Source: Sphingomonadaceae bacterium
Lineage (GTDB): Bacteria > Pseudomonadota > Alphaproteobacteria > Sphingomonadales > Sphingomonadaceae
Direction of reading: 5' to 3'
Assembly: GCA_025359445.1 (NCBI GenBank)
Contig: JANYGB010000038.1
Coordinates: 27,082-91,081, forward strand
DNA length: 64,000 nucleotides
Every line of letters starts with the position of its first letter. Within the stretch, counting starts at the first letter, position 1. Positions 8,913 to 18,323 of this stretch are shown in pieces. Under the pieces are notes generated by a model. That model ran no database searches. It had not been told where the DNA came from and worked only from the letters and a program-made list of their open reading frames with translations. The position numbers were made by a program, and so were the translations under genes.

Positions 8913-9784
8913 AGGTACGGTGGCTCCCCTCCCCACCACGGGTAGAAGTCGGGCATATCGGCAGAAACCGTAGCGGGAAAGGCAGGTGGACGCTTTTCCA
9001 GGAAGCTTTGCACACCTTCTTTGGCATCGGCGCCTTTGGACAAGCGGTAGATCGCCCGGCTGTCCACCTTGTGGGCCTCCATCGGATGCGCGCCCGAGGG
9101 AACCCGCCACAGCATTGCCCGGGTCATCGCGACCGACACGGCCGAGGTGTTGTCGGCAATCTCGCGCGCCAACCCGCGCGCCGCGTCGATCAGCTCGCCT
9201 TGCGGATGGACCGAACGGATCAGCCCGCCACGCAAAGCCTCTTGCGCGTCAAATATGCGCCCGGTCATGCACCATTCAAGCGCCTGATTGACCCCGACGA
9301 TCTTGGGCAGAAACCAGCTCGAGCAAGCCTCGGGCACGATCCCGCGCCGCGCGAAGACAAAGCCGTAGCGAGCGCCCTCCGACGCGAGACGGATATCCAT
9401 CGGCAGTTGCATGGTCGCGCCCACGCCCACCGCCGCGCCGTTGCAAGCCGAGATTAGCGGCTTCATTGATTGGAACAGCCGCAAGGTCAGCAGCCCGCCG
9501 CCATCGCGCACGCGCGGATCGGACAGATCGTCGACCGGCGAAGAGTCCGAGAACACCGCACGGCCGTCGTCCGGCGTCAGATCGGCTCCGGCGCAGAACG
9601 CCCGCTCTCCCGCCCCGGTGAAGATGACTGCGCGCACCGCGTCATCCGCGTCGGTGCGGTCCATCGCATCGATGATTTCATTCATCATCGTGCCGGTGAA
9701 CGCGTTCATCTTCTCCGGACGGTTAAGCGTCAGCGTCGCGATGCCTTCACTGATGTCGAGGTGAATCTGACTGTAACCGCCCAT
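8909..9784 (-). CDS. Enoyl-CoA hydratase/isomerase (crotonase) family protein
   Basis: Crotonase-fold enzyme of about 291 residues acting on an acyl-CoA. Visible motifs are LTLNRPEKMNAF at the N-terminus, GERAFCAGADL (first oxyanion-hole region), AVGVGATMQLPMDIRLAS (second oxyanion-hole region), and ARRGIVPEACSSWFLPKIVG, the segment that carries a catalytic Glu in hydratases. The ATG at 9784 is one base after the SDR stop, so translation is coupled. It ends overlapping the TetR start. With the neighbouring SDR and thiolase it can form a beta-oxidation spiral; the substrate is unknown. Confidence 0.9.
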   Translation of the reverse strand: MGGYSQIHLDISEGIATLTLNRPEKMNAFTGTMMNEIIDAMDRTDADDAVRAVIFTGAGERAFCAGADLTPDDGRAVFSDSSPVDDLSDPRVRDGGGLLTLRLFQSMKPLISACNGAAVGVGATMQLPMDIRLASEGARYGFVFARRGIVPEACSSWFLPKIVGVNQALEWCMTGRIFDAQEALRGGLIRSVHPQGELIDAARGLAREIADNTSAVSVAMTRAMLWRVPSGAHPMEAHKVDSRAIYRLSKGADAKEGVQSFLEKRPPAFPATVSADMPDFYPWWGGEPPYL

Positions 9785-9785
9785 T

Positions 9786-10568
9786 TCAGCGCGGAGCCAT
9801 GCGGATGCCGCCGTCCAAACGCACGTCCTCGCCATTGAAGTAGCCGTTCTCGATCATGCACAGTGCAAGGTTCGCGTATTCATCGGGAATGCCGAGCCGC
9901 TTGGGGTTGAGCACGGTCGAGGCGAGCGCATCGCGCACGTTCTGCGGGGCCCCGGCGAGCAGCGGGGTGTCGAAAATGCCCGGCAGGATGGTGTTGACGC
10001 GGATCTTTTCGTTGGCGAGATCGCGCGCGATCGGCAGGGTCATGCCGACCACCCCGCCCTTCGACGCGGAATAAGCCGCCTGGCCCATCTGGCCGTCTTC
10101 GGCGGCGACCGAAGCGGTGTTGACGATCGCGCCGCGCTCGCCATCGTCCATCGGCTCCAGCGTAAGCATGCCCGCCGCCGATTTGGCGATGCAGCGGAAG
10201 GTGCCAACCAGATTGATCTGGACGATCCAGTTGAACGCATCCAGCGGGAAGTGCTTGATCGAGCCGTCTTCCTTCGAGCGGCTGGCGGTCTTGATTGCGT
10301 TGCCGGTGCCGGCGCAGTTGACCAGAATCCGCTCCTGCCCGTGAGCTTCGCGCGCCTTGGCGAACCCCGCATCGACCGAGGCGTCGTCAGTCACGTTGAC
10401 CTCGCAGAACACCCCGCCGATTTCAGCGGCGACGGCCTTGCCCTTTTCTTCCTGCAAGTCGAAAATCGCGACCTTGACCCCCTTGGCGGCAAGCTCGCGA
10501 GCGGTGGCGGCACCAAGGCCGGAAGCGCCGCCGGTGATCACTGCGGCGACGGTGTTATCAAGCTTCAT
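9786..10568 (-). CDS. Short-chain dehydrogenase, 3-hydroxyacyl-CoA dehydrogenase type 2-like
   Basis: NAD(P)-dependent SDR of 260 residues. Cofactor motif TGGASGLG at residues 12-19, NCAGTG near 83-88, NTASVAAEDG with the catalytic Ser, and YSASK with the catalytic Tyr and Lys at about 165-169. The long loop with ASRSKEDGSIKHFPLDAFNW is typical of HSD10-like 3-hydroxyacyl-CoA dehydrogenases. Position between the crotonase and thiolase supports oxidation of a 3-hydroxyacyl-CoA. Oxidation of another alcohol is possible. Confidence 0.88.
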   Translation of the reverse strand: MKLDNTVAAVITGGASGLGAATARELAAKGVKVAIFDLQEEKGKAVAAEIGGVFCEVNVTDDASVDAGFAKAREAHGQERILVNCAGTGNAIKTASRSKEDGSIKHFPLDAFNWIVQINLVGTFRCIAKSAAGMLTLEPMDDGERGAIVNTASVAAEDGQMGQAAYSASKGGVVGMTLPIARDLANEKIRVNTILPGIFDTPLLAGAPQNVRDALASTVLNPKRLGIPDEYANLALCMIENGYFNGEDVRLDGGIRMAPR

Positions 10569-10581
10569 TCAAACTCTCCTC

Positions 10582-10672
10582 TTTCGTCATCCCCGCGAAG
10601 GCGAGGATCGCTGGCCGTCTGGCGCAGCGGATTGTTGCCAGCGGTCCCCGGTCAAGCCGGGGACGACGCGAA
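10582..10672. repeat. Palindromic intergenic repeat between SDR and thiolase genes
   Basis: The two ends are imperfect inverted copies: TTTCGTCATCCCC at the left and GGGGACGACGCGAAA at the right. Each half also holds its own short stem (CCCCGCGAAGGCGAGG and TCCCCGGTCAAGCCGGGGA). This kind of element is familiar from intergenic regions of sphingomonads (recollection). It fills the gap between two genes of one transcription unit and could form an mRNA hairpin. Confidence 0.7.
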
Positions 10673-10674
10673 AA

Positions 10675-11847
10675 TTACACCATCTCGACAATCGTCACGT
10701 TGGCGACCCCGCCGCCTTCGCACATCGTCTGCAGACCGTATTTCTTGCCGCCCGCCTTGAGCGCGCCCAGCAAGGTTGCCATCAGCTTGGTGCCCGAAGC
10801 GCCAAGCGGATGGCCCAGCGCAATCGCGCCGCCGTTGACGTTAAGTTTCGCAGGGTCAGCGCCGGTGTGCTTGAGCCACGCGAGCGGGACCGAGGCGAAC
10901 GCTTCGTTGACCTCGTACATATCGATATCGCCGATCTTCATCCCGGCGCGGGACAATGCCTTGTCGGTGGCGAACAGCGGTTCCTCCAGCATGATCACCG
11001 GATCGCCGGCAGTCACAGTCAGCGTGTGGATGCGCGCGATCGGCGTGAGGTTGTATCGCTTCAATGCCTCTTCCGAGACCACCAGCACCGCCGACGCACC
11101 ATCGCAGATCTGGCTCGAGGTTGCCGCGGTCAGCGCGCCGCCTTCGCTCAGCAGCTTGACCCCGGCAATGCCTTCAAAGGTCGCATCGAAGCGGATGCCT
11201 TCGTCCACGATGTGCATGGCCGCACCTTCGGGGGTTTCAATCGAAATCGGCACGATCTCGCCCGCAAAGGCACCCCGGTTGGTCGCGGCGATCGCCTTCT
11301 GATGGCTTTCGTAGGCAAACCCGTCGAGGTCGTCCTTGGTCAGACCGTGCTTCTTGACGATCATCTCGGCCCCGGCGAACTGGGTCCAGCCCGGTCCCGG
11401 ATAATTCTCGGCGATACCCGGCGAGCGCGAGCCGCCCATGCCTTCCTTGAGGAACAGCATGGTGGTCGCGCCCATCGGCACCCGGGTCATGCTTTCGACG
11501 CCAGCGGCAATCACCACATCCTGCGAACCCGACATCACCGCCTGCGCGGCAAACTGGATCGCTTGCTGCGAGGAGCCGCACTGGCGGTCGATCGTCACAG
11601 CGGGGACCGACTGCGGGAGCACTTTCGAGGCGAGCACCGCGTTGCGCCCGACCTGATTGGCCTGTTCGCCGCCCTGCCCGACGCAGCCCATGATCACATC
11701 TTCGATTGCCGCCGGATCGATCCCGCTGCGGATCACCAGTGCATCGAGCGTTGCTGCGGCAAGGTCGACCGGGTGGATCCCGGCCAGTTTTCCGCCGCGG
11801 CGTCCACCAGCGGTCCGCACTGCATCGACAATATAGGCTACCGCCAT
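10675..11847 (-). CDS. Acetyl-CoA C-acyltransferase (thiolase)
   Basis: Condensing or degradative thiolase of 390 residues that cleaves 3-ketoacyl-CoA with CoA. Catalytic Cys90 lies in DRQCGSSQQA; the C-terminal half has NGGAIALGHPLGASG with the active-site His and TMCEGGGVANV with the second Cys. The frame is open to 12030, but the ATG at 11847 starts the normal AYIVDAVRTAGG N-terminus. It is the first gene of the minus-strand run thiolase-SDR-crotonase-TetR-mtnP-maiA-marR-fahA. Confidence 0.94.
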   Translation of the reverse strand: MAVAYIVDAVRTAGGRRGGKLAGIHPVDLAAATLDALVIRSGIDPAAIEDVIMGCVGQGGEQANQVGRNAVLASKVLPQSVPAVTIDRQCGSSQQAIQFAAQAVMSGSQDVVIAAGVESMTRVPMGATTMLFLKEGMGGSRSPGIAENYPGPGWTQFAGAEMIVKKHGLTKDDLDGFAYESHQKAIAATNRGAFAGEIVPISIETPEGAAMHIVDEGIRFDATFEGIAGVKLLSEGGALTAATSSQICDGASAVLVVSEEALKRYNLTPIARIHTLTVTAGDPVIMLEEPLFATDKALSRAGMKIGDIDMYEVNEAFASVPLAWLKHTGADPAKLNVNGGAIALGHPLGASGTKLMATLLGALKAGGKKYGLQTMCEGGGVANVTIVEMV

Positions 11848-12159
11848 GTTACGAGTCCTTTTGAAGCCCTGTTTAACCGAGCGATTAAAGAGCCGCGCAG
11901 GGCGCGTCAAGCGGCGAGCCGCGAACCGCATGCGGGCGGGCGCGTATGCCAAATGATGCTGTGACAATTTGAACACAAGCCCGACCGAAATGTCATGGGG
12001 AGCTTTTCGAGAATTGCCAGCCCGCGACACTTCTTTCAGGGTAGTTGCATCGGGCTACGCGTGCGGAGCCCTCGGCGGTTGAACGGTCCACACTGGTCAA
12101 TCGCCAAAGAAACATACTTCCTCGCGTATTGTCGGGAGCGAAGATCAAGGGGCAACACA
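11848..12159. other. Divergent intergenic region (thiolase / TonB receptor)
   Basis: 312 bases without a supported gene between the divergent thiolase and TonB-dependent receptor starts. It must hold both promoters. A candidate sigma-70 promoter for thiolase is listed separately. On the plus side only the ribosome binding site AAGGGG just before ATG 12160 is clear. No TetR-type palindrome was recognised by eye. Confidence 0.6.
11883..11910 (-). promoter_or_regulatory. Candidate sigma-70 promoter for the thiolase operon
   Basis: On the minus strand TTGACG (11905-11910) is followed after 16 bases by TTAATC (11883-11888), about 36 bases before the thiolase ATG. The -35 is good; the -10 is weak. 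By position it would drive the whole eight-gene run. Confidence 0.35.
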
Positions 12160-15100
12160 ATGAATTTCATGCGTAAGTCAGCTTTGTCTGCCGCAACCTG
12201 CCTGCAGGGTGCAACTATCGCGGCAGCCTTGATTACCTTTGGCGGCGCCACCGCCGCACATGCACAAGCGACCGCACCGGCCGATTCGGCTGAGCAGTGC
12301 GTCGATGAGAACAACAACGGCGTTTGCGACAAGGACGAAAAGGGTGACATCGTTGTTACCGGTTCGCGCATCGGCCGGCCCACGCTTGAATCCGCGGTCC
12401 CGCTGACATCGGTAACCGTCGATGAAATTATGGGCACCGGCAAGACCTCGCTGGGCGATGCGCTCAACGATCTGCCTTCGCTGCGCTCGACTTTCAGCTC
12501 GGGCTCAACCGCGCGTAACATCTTTTCCAGTTCTGGCCTGAGCCTGCTCGATTTGCGCGGACTTGGCACTGACCGTACCCTGGTTTTGGTTAACGGCCGC
12601 CGCCACGTCACGTCCTCGCCAGGCGACAACGCATTCGACGTAAACACCATTCCAACCGATCTGGTCGAGCGGGTTGACATCGTCACCGGCGGCAATTCGG
12701 CCGTTTACGGTTCGGACGCGGTAGCCGGCGTCGTCAACTTTATCCTGAAGCGCGATTACGATGGCTTCGGAATACGCGGCCAGTCTGGTATTTCTTCGCG
12801 CCACGATCGCGGTACCGGCTTTCTTTCGGCTGTTTATGGCAAGAATTTCGCTGACGGCCGCGGTAACATCGCCATCGCTGGCGAATATACCTACCAGCAA
12901 GCGCTATATGCCAACCAGCGCGACAGCCTGACAGGTGCATACAGCGGTCGCTGCCAGTTTCAGTTAACCGACGTCACCGCCGGCGAGCCAGCCGCAGGCG
13001 ATGGCATTTTTGACACCACCTTCCTGTGCGGAATCAAGAACTCCACAATTTCGGATGGCGGCACTGTTGCTGCGATTGATCCTAGCAGCTCGCTTAAGCG
13101 CCGCTTCCTGCGCTTCGACGAAGCCGGCAACATCTTTATTGATACACCGACCTTGGGCTTCTCGAGCGTTGGCTCGGGCAACCAGCAGGGCGGCAAGGGA
13201 TCGACGCTGTTTGGAACGGGCCAACTGTTGGCCCAGGTACAGCGCTATTCGTTCAACATGTTGGCGCATTATGACATCTCCGATGCTTTGACCCCGTTCG
13301 TCGAAGCCAAATATGTGCGCACGGATTCGTTTGGCGAAGGCCAGCCGAGCTTCTTTACCAGCGTACCGGGCACGCTTGGCGGTCCGCCAATCACTTGCGA
13401 CAACGGCTTCCTCTCGTCGCAAGCGCTCGACACATTGCGCGCTAACGGCCGCTGCGCCCTGACGATCGCCGGAACCACGATCCCGGGCAGCACCACGCTA
13501 CGCGGTTCGCCGGCGACAACCCTGCCGCTGGCCCGCTTCAACACCGATTTTGGCGGCCGCATCGGTCAGACCCGCCGTGAAACCTACCGCATCGTTGGCG
13601 GTATTCGCGGTGATTTCAATCAGGATTGGAACTACGAACTCGCGCTGAACTATGGCAAGTTCAAGGGCCATACCGACAGCCGCAACAACCTGTATCTGTT
13701 CGATATCAATGGTAATCCTGCTGGTTTTAACGTTGCGGTCGATGCCATAATCGCTCCTGCCGGGTTCGCCGGAACCAACTTCGTGCTCAACTCTGCGGGT
13801 CAAAAGGTGATCTGCCGGGTCAATGCGACCACCAATGCGGCTCCTGGTTGCTTGCCGGTCAACGTTTTCGGGCAGAATCAGAACAGCGCAGCGGTGCTCA
13901 GTTCGATCCACCGCAACGGGACGATCAACGAAGACGCGTCGCAGTTCATCGCGTCGGCAAACGTCGGCGGCGATTTCTCGCAACTGTTCAGCCTCCCAGG
14001 CGGACCGATCGCCTTCGCATTGGGTGCGGAATACCGCGAAGAAAAAGGCAGTTCGCGGATTGACGCCCTGTCAGCCAGCGGCGGTACGTTCCTCAACGCG
14101 CTTTCGGACTTCTGCTTGCCCGAGAACAAGACCGATGCTTGCCCTGACAAGCTGACGGTCAAGGAAGCCTACGGAGAAATCTACTTTCCGCTGCTCAAGG
14201 ATGTTCCGTTCTTCCATGAACTGAGCGTCAATGGAGCGGGACGCGTCTCGCGCTATAACAACTCGACTGGGACAGTTTACGCCTGGAACGTTCAGGGCAT
14301 CTGGTCTCCGGTATCGGATATCCGCTTCCGCGCCGCTTACGCGACTTCGGTCCGTGCCCCGACCCAGTCCGACTTGTTCACTGCGCCGTTCCAGAACTTC
14401 GCCAGCATCGCCGACCCGTGCGATACCGGCAACTATACGCCAGGTACTACGCGGGCCACCAACTGCGCAGCCGCAGGCGTTCCTACCACGGCCAATGCCG
14501 CTGTCGTTGCAGCATGCGCCTCGACCTCGAATACGCTGGCCTTGGGTGATCCGTTCCGGAACTGTGTGGCTCGCTCGCAAACGTTGCCATACAGCTCGGG
14601 CGGTAATCCCTTCCTGTTGGCCGAACGCGGCAAGAGCGTCACCCTGGGCATGGTTTTGGAACCGCACTGGATCCCGGGCCTTAACCTGACGATCGATTTC
14701 TATGACATCAAGGTCAAGAATCTGATCGCCTCGGTGAGCCCGCAGACCATCCTCAACCTGTGCTATGACAGCACTACGGGCCTCAGCAACTCATACTGCG
14801 CCACAGTCAACCGCGATCCTGCAACAGGTCTGTTCAGAGATCCGCTGGCGATCAGCGGCGGTGTTAACTTCGCGAAGCAGCATACCCAGGGTGTGGACGT
14901 CGACATCTCTTACCGGCACACCTTCGGTAACGGTGACAAGCTGGTTGTTCGCGGCATCGCAACGCGCGTGTCAGCACTCGATAACTTCGTGAATCCGCTG
15001 CTTCCGAATGAGCCGAACCGCCAGCTTAGCGAACTGGGCGACCCGCAGTTTGCTGCCAATCTGCAATTCTCGTACGATTTCGGTCCGGTCTCGATACTCT

Positions 15101-15489
15101 ACAACATGCGCTACCTTGGTAAGCAGACCATCGGTGCGTACGAAACTCAGAACCCGTATTTCACCACTTGCCCCGCGACCGGGGCGAATGCCGGGATCAC
15201 GCCAAATACTGGCGGGCCCCTGAACGGCGCGGCAGTGCCGTGCACCGGTGGGACGATTGTTAAAGTTCCCGCGAACAACTTGGATGCTTTCCCGGTCGTG
15301 TTCTATCCGCAGATCATCTATCAGGATGTGCGGGTCAGTTTCCAGATTGAGAAGAAGTTCAACTTCTACGTGGGCGTCAACAACTTCATGGATACCAAGC
15401 CGCCGTATGGCGATCTGGGCAACGTGTCGGGGAGCCCGTACGACAGCTTCGGTCGTTACTTCTTTGCGGGCTTTGAGGCTAACTTCTAA
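12160..15489 (+). CDS. TonB-dependent receptor
   Basis: Outer-membrane active transporter of about 1109 residues. A signal peptide ends at AHAQ around residue 42. The TonB-box region GDIVVTGSRIGRP is near residues 60-72, followed by the plug domain with GLSLLDLRGLGTDRTLVLVNGRR and GNSAVYGSDAVAGVVNFILKRDYDG, then a 22-strand-type barrel ending in aromatic Phe (AGFEANF). The ATG at 12160 has AAGGGG 8 bases upstream; the longer frame from 11995 is not needed. The size and the plug resemble the large sphingomonad receptors for carbohydrates or other organics; the substrate cannot be read. A strong terminator follows. Confidence 0.94.
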   Translation: MNFMRKSALSAATCLQGATIAAALITFGGATAAHAQATAPADSAEQCVDENNNGVCDKDEKGDIVVTGSRIGRPTLESAVPLTSVTVDEIMGTGKTSLGDALNDLPSLRSTFSSGSTARNIFSSSGLSLLDLRGLGTDRTLVLVNGRRHVTSSPGDNAFDVNTIPTDLVERVDIVTGGNSAVYGSDAVAGVVNFILKRDYDGFGIRGQSGISSRHDRGTGFLSAVYGKNFADGRGNIAIAGEYTYQQALYANQRDSLTGAYSGRCQFQLTDVTAGEPAAGDGIFDTTFLCGIKNSTISDGGTVAAIDPSSSLKRRFLRFDEAGNIFIDTPTLGFSSVGSGNQQGGKGSTLFGTGQLLAQVQRYSFNMLAHYDISDALTPFVEAKYVRTDSFGEGQPSFFTSVPGTLGGPPITCDNGFLSSQALDTLRANGRCALTIAGTTIPGSTTLRGSPATTLPLARFNTDFGGRIGQTRRETYRIVGGIRGDFNQDWNYELALNYGKFKGHTDSRNNLYLFDINGNPAGFNVAVDAIIAPAGFAGTNFVLNSAGQKVICRVNATTNAAPGCLPVNVFGQNQNSAAVLSSIHRNGTINEDASQFIASANVGGDFSQLFSLPGGPIAFALGAEYREEKGSSRIDALSASGGTFLNALSDFCLPENKTDACPDKLTVKEAYGEIYFPLLKDVPFFHELSVNGAGRVSRYNNSTGTVYAWNVQGIWSPVSDIRFRAAYATSVRAPTQSDLFTAPFQNFASIADPCDTGNYTPGTTRATNCAAAGVPTTANAAVVAACASTSNTLALGDPFRNCVARSQTLPYSSGGNPFLLAERGKSVTLGMVLEPHWIPGLNLTIDFYDIKVKNLIASVSPQTILNLCYDSTTGLSNSYCATVNRDPATGLFRDPLAISGGVNFAKQHTQGVDVDISYRHTFGNGDKLVVRGIATRVSALDNFVNPLLPNEPNRQLSELGDPQFAANLQFSYDFGPVSILYNMRYLGKQTIGAYETQNPYFTTCPATGANAGITPNTGGPLNGAAVPCTGGTIVKVPANNLDAFPVVFYPQIIYQDVRVSFQIEKKFNFYVGVNNFMDTKPPYGDLGNVSGSPYDSFGRYFFAGFEANF

Positions 15490-15516
15490 GGCGCTTTGCC
15501 AGCTGCAAACAAAGCA

Positions 15517-15547
15517 GGGCGGCGTGGGCAACCACGCCGCCCTTTTT
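15517..15547 (+). terminator. Rho-independent terminator of the TonB receptor gene
   Basis: Perfect 11-bp stem GGGCGGCGTGG (15517-15527) / CCACGCCGCCC (15532-15542), loop GCAA, followed by five T. Confidence 0.92.
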
Positions 15548-15550
15548 CTG

Positions 15551-15623
15551 TTCGTCCCCCTTGGGGGAGGGGGACCAGCGCAGCTGGTGGCGGGGCATGG
15601 TCCCCCTCCCCATGCCGGGTAGG
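15551..15623. repeat. GC-rich palindromic repeat (CCCCCTTGGGGGAGGGGGACCA family)
   Basis: Contains CCCCCTTGGGGG followed by AGGGGGACCAGCGCAGCTGGT and an inverted GGTCCCCCTCCCC. The first 20 bases of its core are nearly identical to the element after valS at 39563-39703. It sits between the convergent TonB receptor and clpB genes. Confidence 0.8.
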
Positions 15624-15625
15624 AA

Positions 15626-18205
15626 TTACCCCACCGCCATCGTCAGTGCACCGTCACCTTCGCCGACCTGCACGGTGCTGCCATCGGGCACTTCCCCGCG
15701 CAGCAGCATCTCGGCCAGCGGATCCTGCAGATACCGCTGCACCGCGCGCTTCAATGGCCGCGCGCCGTACACCGGATCGTAGCCGACCCGCCCAAGCCAG
15801 CGTTTAGCCGCATCGGTCAGTTCGATCACGATCTTGCGGTCCTTGAGCAATTTCTGCACCCGTCCGACCTGAATCTCGACGATCGGGGCCATGTGGTCCT
15901 GGCCAAGCCGGTGGAACAGAATGATTTCGTCCAACCGGTTAAGGAATTCAGGCCGAAAATGCCCGCGCACGGCCTCCATCACCTGCGGTTCGACCGCCGC
16001 GACGTCCTGCCCCTCCTCAAGATTGGCGAGGTACTGGCTGCCCAGGTTTGAGGTCAGGATGATCAGCGTGTTGGTGAAATCAACCTGCCGCCCCTGCCCG
16101 TCGGTCAGGCGGCCGTCATCGAGCACCTGGAGGAGCACGTTGAACACATCAGGATGCGCTTTCTCGACCTCGTCGAATAGCACCACCTGATAAGGCCGCC
16201 GCCGCACCGCCTCGGTCAGCACCCCGCCCTCGTCGTAACCGACATAGCCGGGAGGCGCACCGATCAAGCGGCTGACCGCGTGCTTCTCCATGAACTCGCT
16301 CATGTCGATCCGCACCATCGCGCTGTCGTCGTCGAACAGGAACCCGGCGAGCGCTTTGGTCAGTTCGGTCTTGCCGACACCCGTGGGGCCGAGGAACAGG
16401 AACGAACCCAAGGGCCGGTTCGGATCCTGCAGCCCGGCGCGCGCGCGGCGCACCGCTTTTGAAACGGCGATTACCGCGTCTTGCTGCCCGATTACGCGTT
16501 TTCCGATGGTCTCTTCCATCTTGAGCAACTTCTCACGCTCACCCGCCATCATCCGGTCAACCGGGATTCCGGTCCATTTGCTCACCACCGAGGCGATGTC
16601 GTCTGCGGTGACTTCTTCGCGCAGCAAGGCGTTGACCGAGGCGCCCTGGGCCTCGCCAAGTTGTTTCTCCAGCTCGGGAATCCGCCCGTAAGACAACTCG
16701 CCCGCCTTGCCCAAATCGCCGCTGCGCTGGGCTTGCTCAAGCTCGAGCCGAGCGTGATCGAGCGCTTCCTTGATCTTGGCTTCGGCGGCAATCTTGTCGC
16801 GCTCACCCTGCCACCGCACCGTAAGCACGGCGGATTGTTCTTCTAGCCCGGCCAATTCCCCGCGCAGCGCGGCCAGCCGATCCTTGCTCGCCGCGTCGCT
16901 TTCCTTGGCGAGCGCCATTTCCTCGATCTTGAGCTGCATGATCCGCCGGTCGAGCACCTCGATCTCTTCGGGCTTGCTCTCTACTTCCATGCGGATGCGG
17001 CTCGCTGCCTCGTCCATCAGGTCGATCGCCTTGTCGGGCAGAAAACGGTCGGCAATGTAGCGCTGGCTGAGCGTGGCGGCGGCGACGATCGCATTGTCGG
17101 CAATCCGCACGCCGTGGTGCAGCTCATACTTTTCCTTAAGACCGCGCAGGATCGAGATTGTATCCTCGACCGTCGGCTCGCCCACGAACACCGGTTGGAA
17201 GCGGCGTTGCAGCGCCGGGTCCTTCTCGATGTATTTCTGGTATTCATCAAGCGTGGTCGCGCCGATGCAATGCAATTCTCCGCGCGCCAAAGCGGGCTTC
17301 AAAAGGTTCGAGGCGTCCATCGAACCTTCGGAGGCACCCGCGCCGATCAGCGTGTGCATCTCGTCGATGAACAGGATGATTTCGCCTTCAGCACCCTTCA
17401 CTTCGTCGAGCACAGCCTTGAGCCGGTCCTCGAACTCGCCGCGGTACTTGGCCCCCGCGATCAGCGAGCCCATGTCGAGCGACATCAGGCGGCGGCCCTT
17501 GAGGCTGTCGGGCACGTCGCCATTGGCGATGCGCAGCGCGAGGCCCTCGGCGATGGCGGTTTTGCCGACGCCAGGCTCGCCGATCAGCGCCGGGTTGTTC
17601 TTCGTCCGCCGGGCGAGAATCTGGATCGTGCGGCGGATTTCTTCGTCGCGCCCGATCACCGGATCAAGTTTGCCGTCGCGCGCCGCTTGCGTCAGATCGC
17701 GGGCATATTTCTTCATGGCTTCATAGGCGTTTTCCGCGCCAGCGCTGTCGGCAGTGCGACCGCCGGTGACCTCCTGGATCGCAGCTTCCAAGGCTTTGGC
17801 ATCGACCCCAGCGGCCTTGAGCGCCTGTCCCGCTGGATTGGTGGTGCCGAGTGCGAGCGCCTGCAGCATCCGCTGGACCGAGACGAAGCTGTCTCCGGCT
17901 TTGGCTGAAAGCTGTTCGGCGCTGTCGAGCAGGCGCACCGCATCGTTCTCAAAACCGGGAGCCGCCTGCGCGCCGCTGCCCGACACGCCCGGGATCTTGC
18001 CCAGCGCCTTGTCGATCGCAGCTTGGGCAAGCTGCACATTGCCCCCGGCGCGCGCAATCAGCCCCGCCGCCATGCCCTCGCTGTCCTCGAGCAGGGCTTT
18101 GAGAATGTGTTCAGGGGTAATCCGCTGGTGGTTCATGCGGATCGCGACGGTCTGCGCGCTTTGCAGAAATCCCTTGGCGCGGTCGGTGAATTTCTCGAGG
18201 TTCAT
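15626..18205 (-). CDS. clpB: ATP-dependent disaggregase ClpB
   Basis: Hsp100 chaperone that rescues aggregated proteins with DnaK. 859 residues, standard length. N-domain with two Clp repeats (first ~145 residues), AAA-1 with Walker A GEPGVGKT near 209-216, the coiled-coil middle domain typical of ClpB (about 400-520), and AAA-2 with GPTGVGKT near 603-610. The true N-terminus is [15 protein letters not shown] at 18205, with AGGAGG 12 bases upstream; the longer frame is spurious. A possible heat-shock promoter lies upstream, and rpoH is in the same window. Confidence 0.97.
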   Translation of the reverse strand: MNLEKFTDRAKGFLQSAQTVAIRMNHQRITPEHILKALLEDSEGMAAGLIARAGGNVQLAQAAIDKALGKIPGVSGSGAQAAPGFENDAVRLLDSAEQLSAKAGDSFVSVQRMLQALALGTTNPAGQALKAAGVDAKALEAAIQEVTGGRTADSAGAENAYEAMKKYARDLTQAARDGKLDPVIGRDEEIRRTIQILARRTKNNPALIGEPGVGKTAIAEGLALRIANGDVPDSLKGRRLMSLDMGSLIAGAKYRGEFEDRLKAVLDEVKGAEGEIILFIDEMHTLIGAGASEGSMDASNLLKPALARGELHCIGATTLDEYQKYIEKDPALQRRFQPVFVGEPTVEDTISILRGLKEKYELHHGVRIADNAIVAAATLSQRYIADRFLPDKAIDLMDEAASRIRMEVESKPEEIEVLDRRIMQLKIEEMALAKESDAASKDRLAALRGELAGLEEQSAVLTVRWQGERDKIAAEAKIKEALDHARLELEQAQRSGDLGKAGELSYGRIPELEKQLGEAQGASVNALLREEVTADDIASVVSKWTGIPVDRMMAGEREKLLKMEETIGKRVIGQQDAVIAVSKAVRRARAGLQDPNRPLGSFLFLGPTGVGKTELTKALAGFLFDDDSAMVRIDMSEFMEKHAVSRLIGAPPGYVGYDEGGVLTEAVRRRPYQVVLFDEVEKAHPDVFNVLLQVLDDGRLTDGQGRQVDFTNTLIILTSNLGSQYLANLEEGQDVAAVEPQVMEAVRGHFRPEFLNRLDEIILFHRLGQDHMAPIVEIQVGRVQKLLKDRKIVIELTDAAKRWLGRVGYDPVYGARPLKRAVQRYLQDPLAEMLLRGEVPDGSTVQVGEGDGALTMAVG

Positions 18206-18233
18206 TTGGTGTATCAGCCTCCTGTCACACCCG

Positions 18234-18262
18234 AAGATAGTGTTGCGTATTGGCAACACAAG
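18234..18262 (-). promoter_or_regulatory. Candidate heat-shock (RpoH) promoter of clpB
   Basis: Minus strand CTTGTG (18257-18262), 16-base spacer, then CTATCTT (18234-18240). CTTG plus a CTAT-rich -10 is the alphaproteobacterial RpoH pattern. The spacer is a GTTGC/GCAAC inverted repeat. It lies 29 bases upstream of the clpB ATG. Confidence 0.45.
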
Positions 18263-18323
18263 GGGCACTTGCTGTATTCGGTAAAGGAAGGCTACCACAA
18301 GCGCACAGGGAGAACGATTGATC

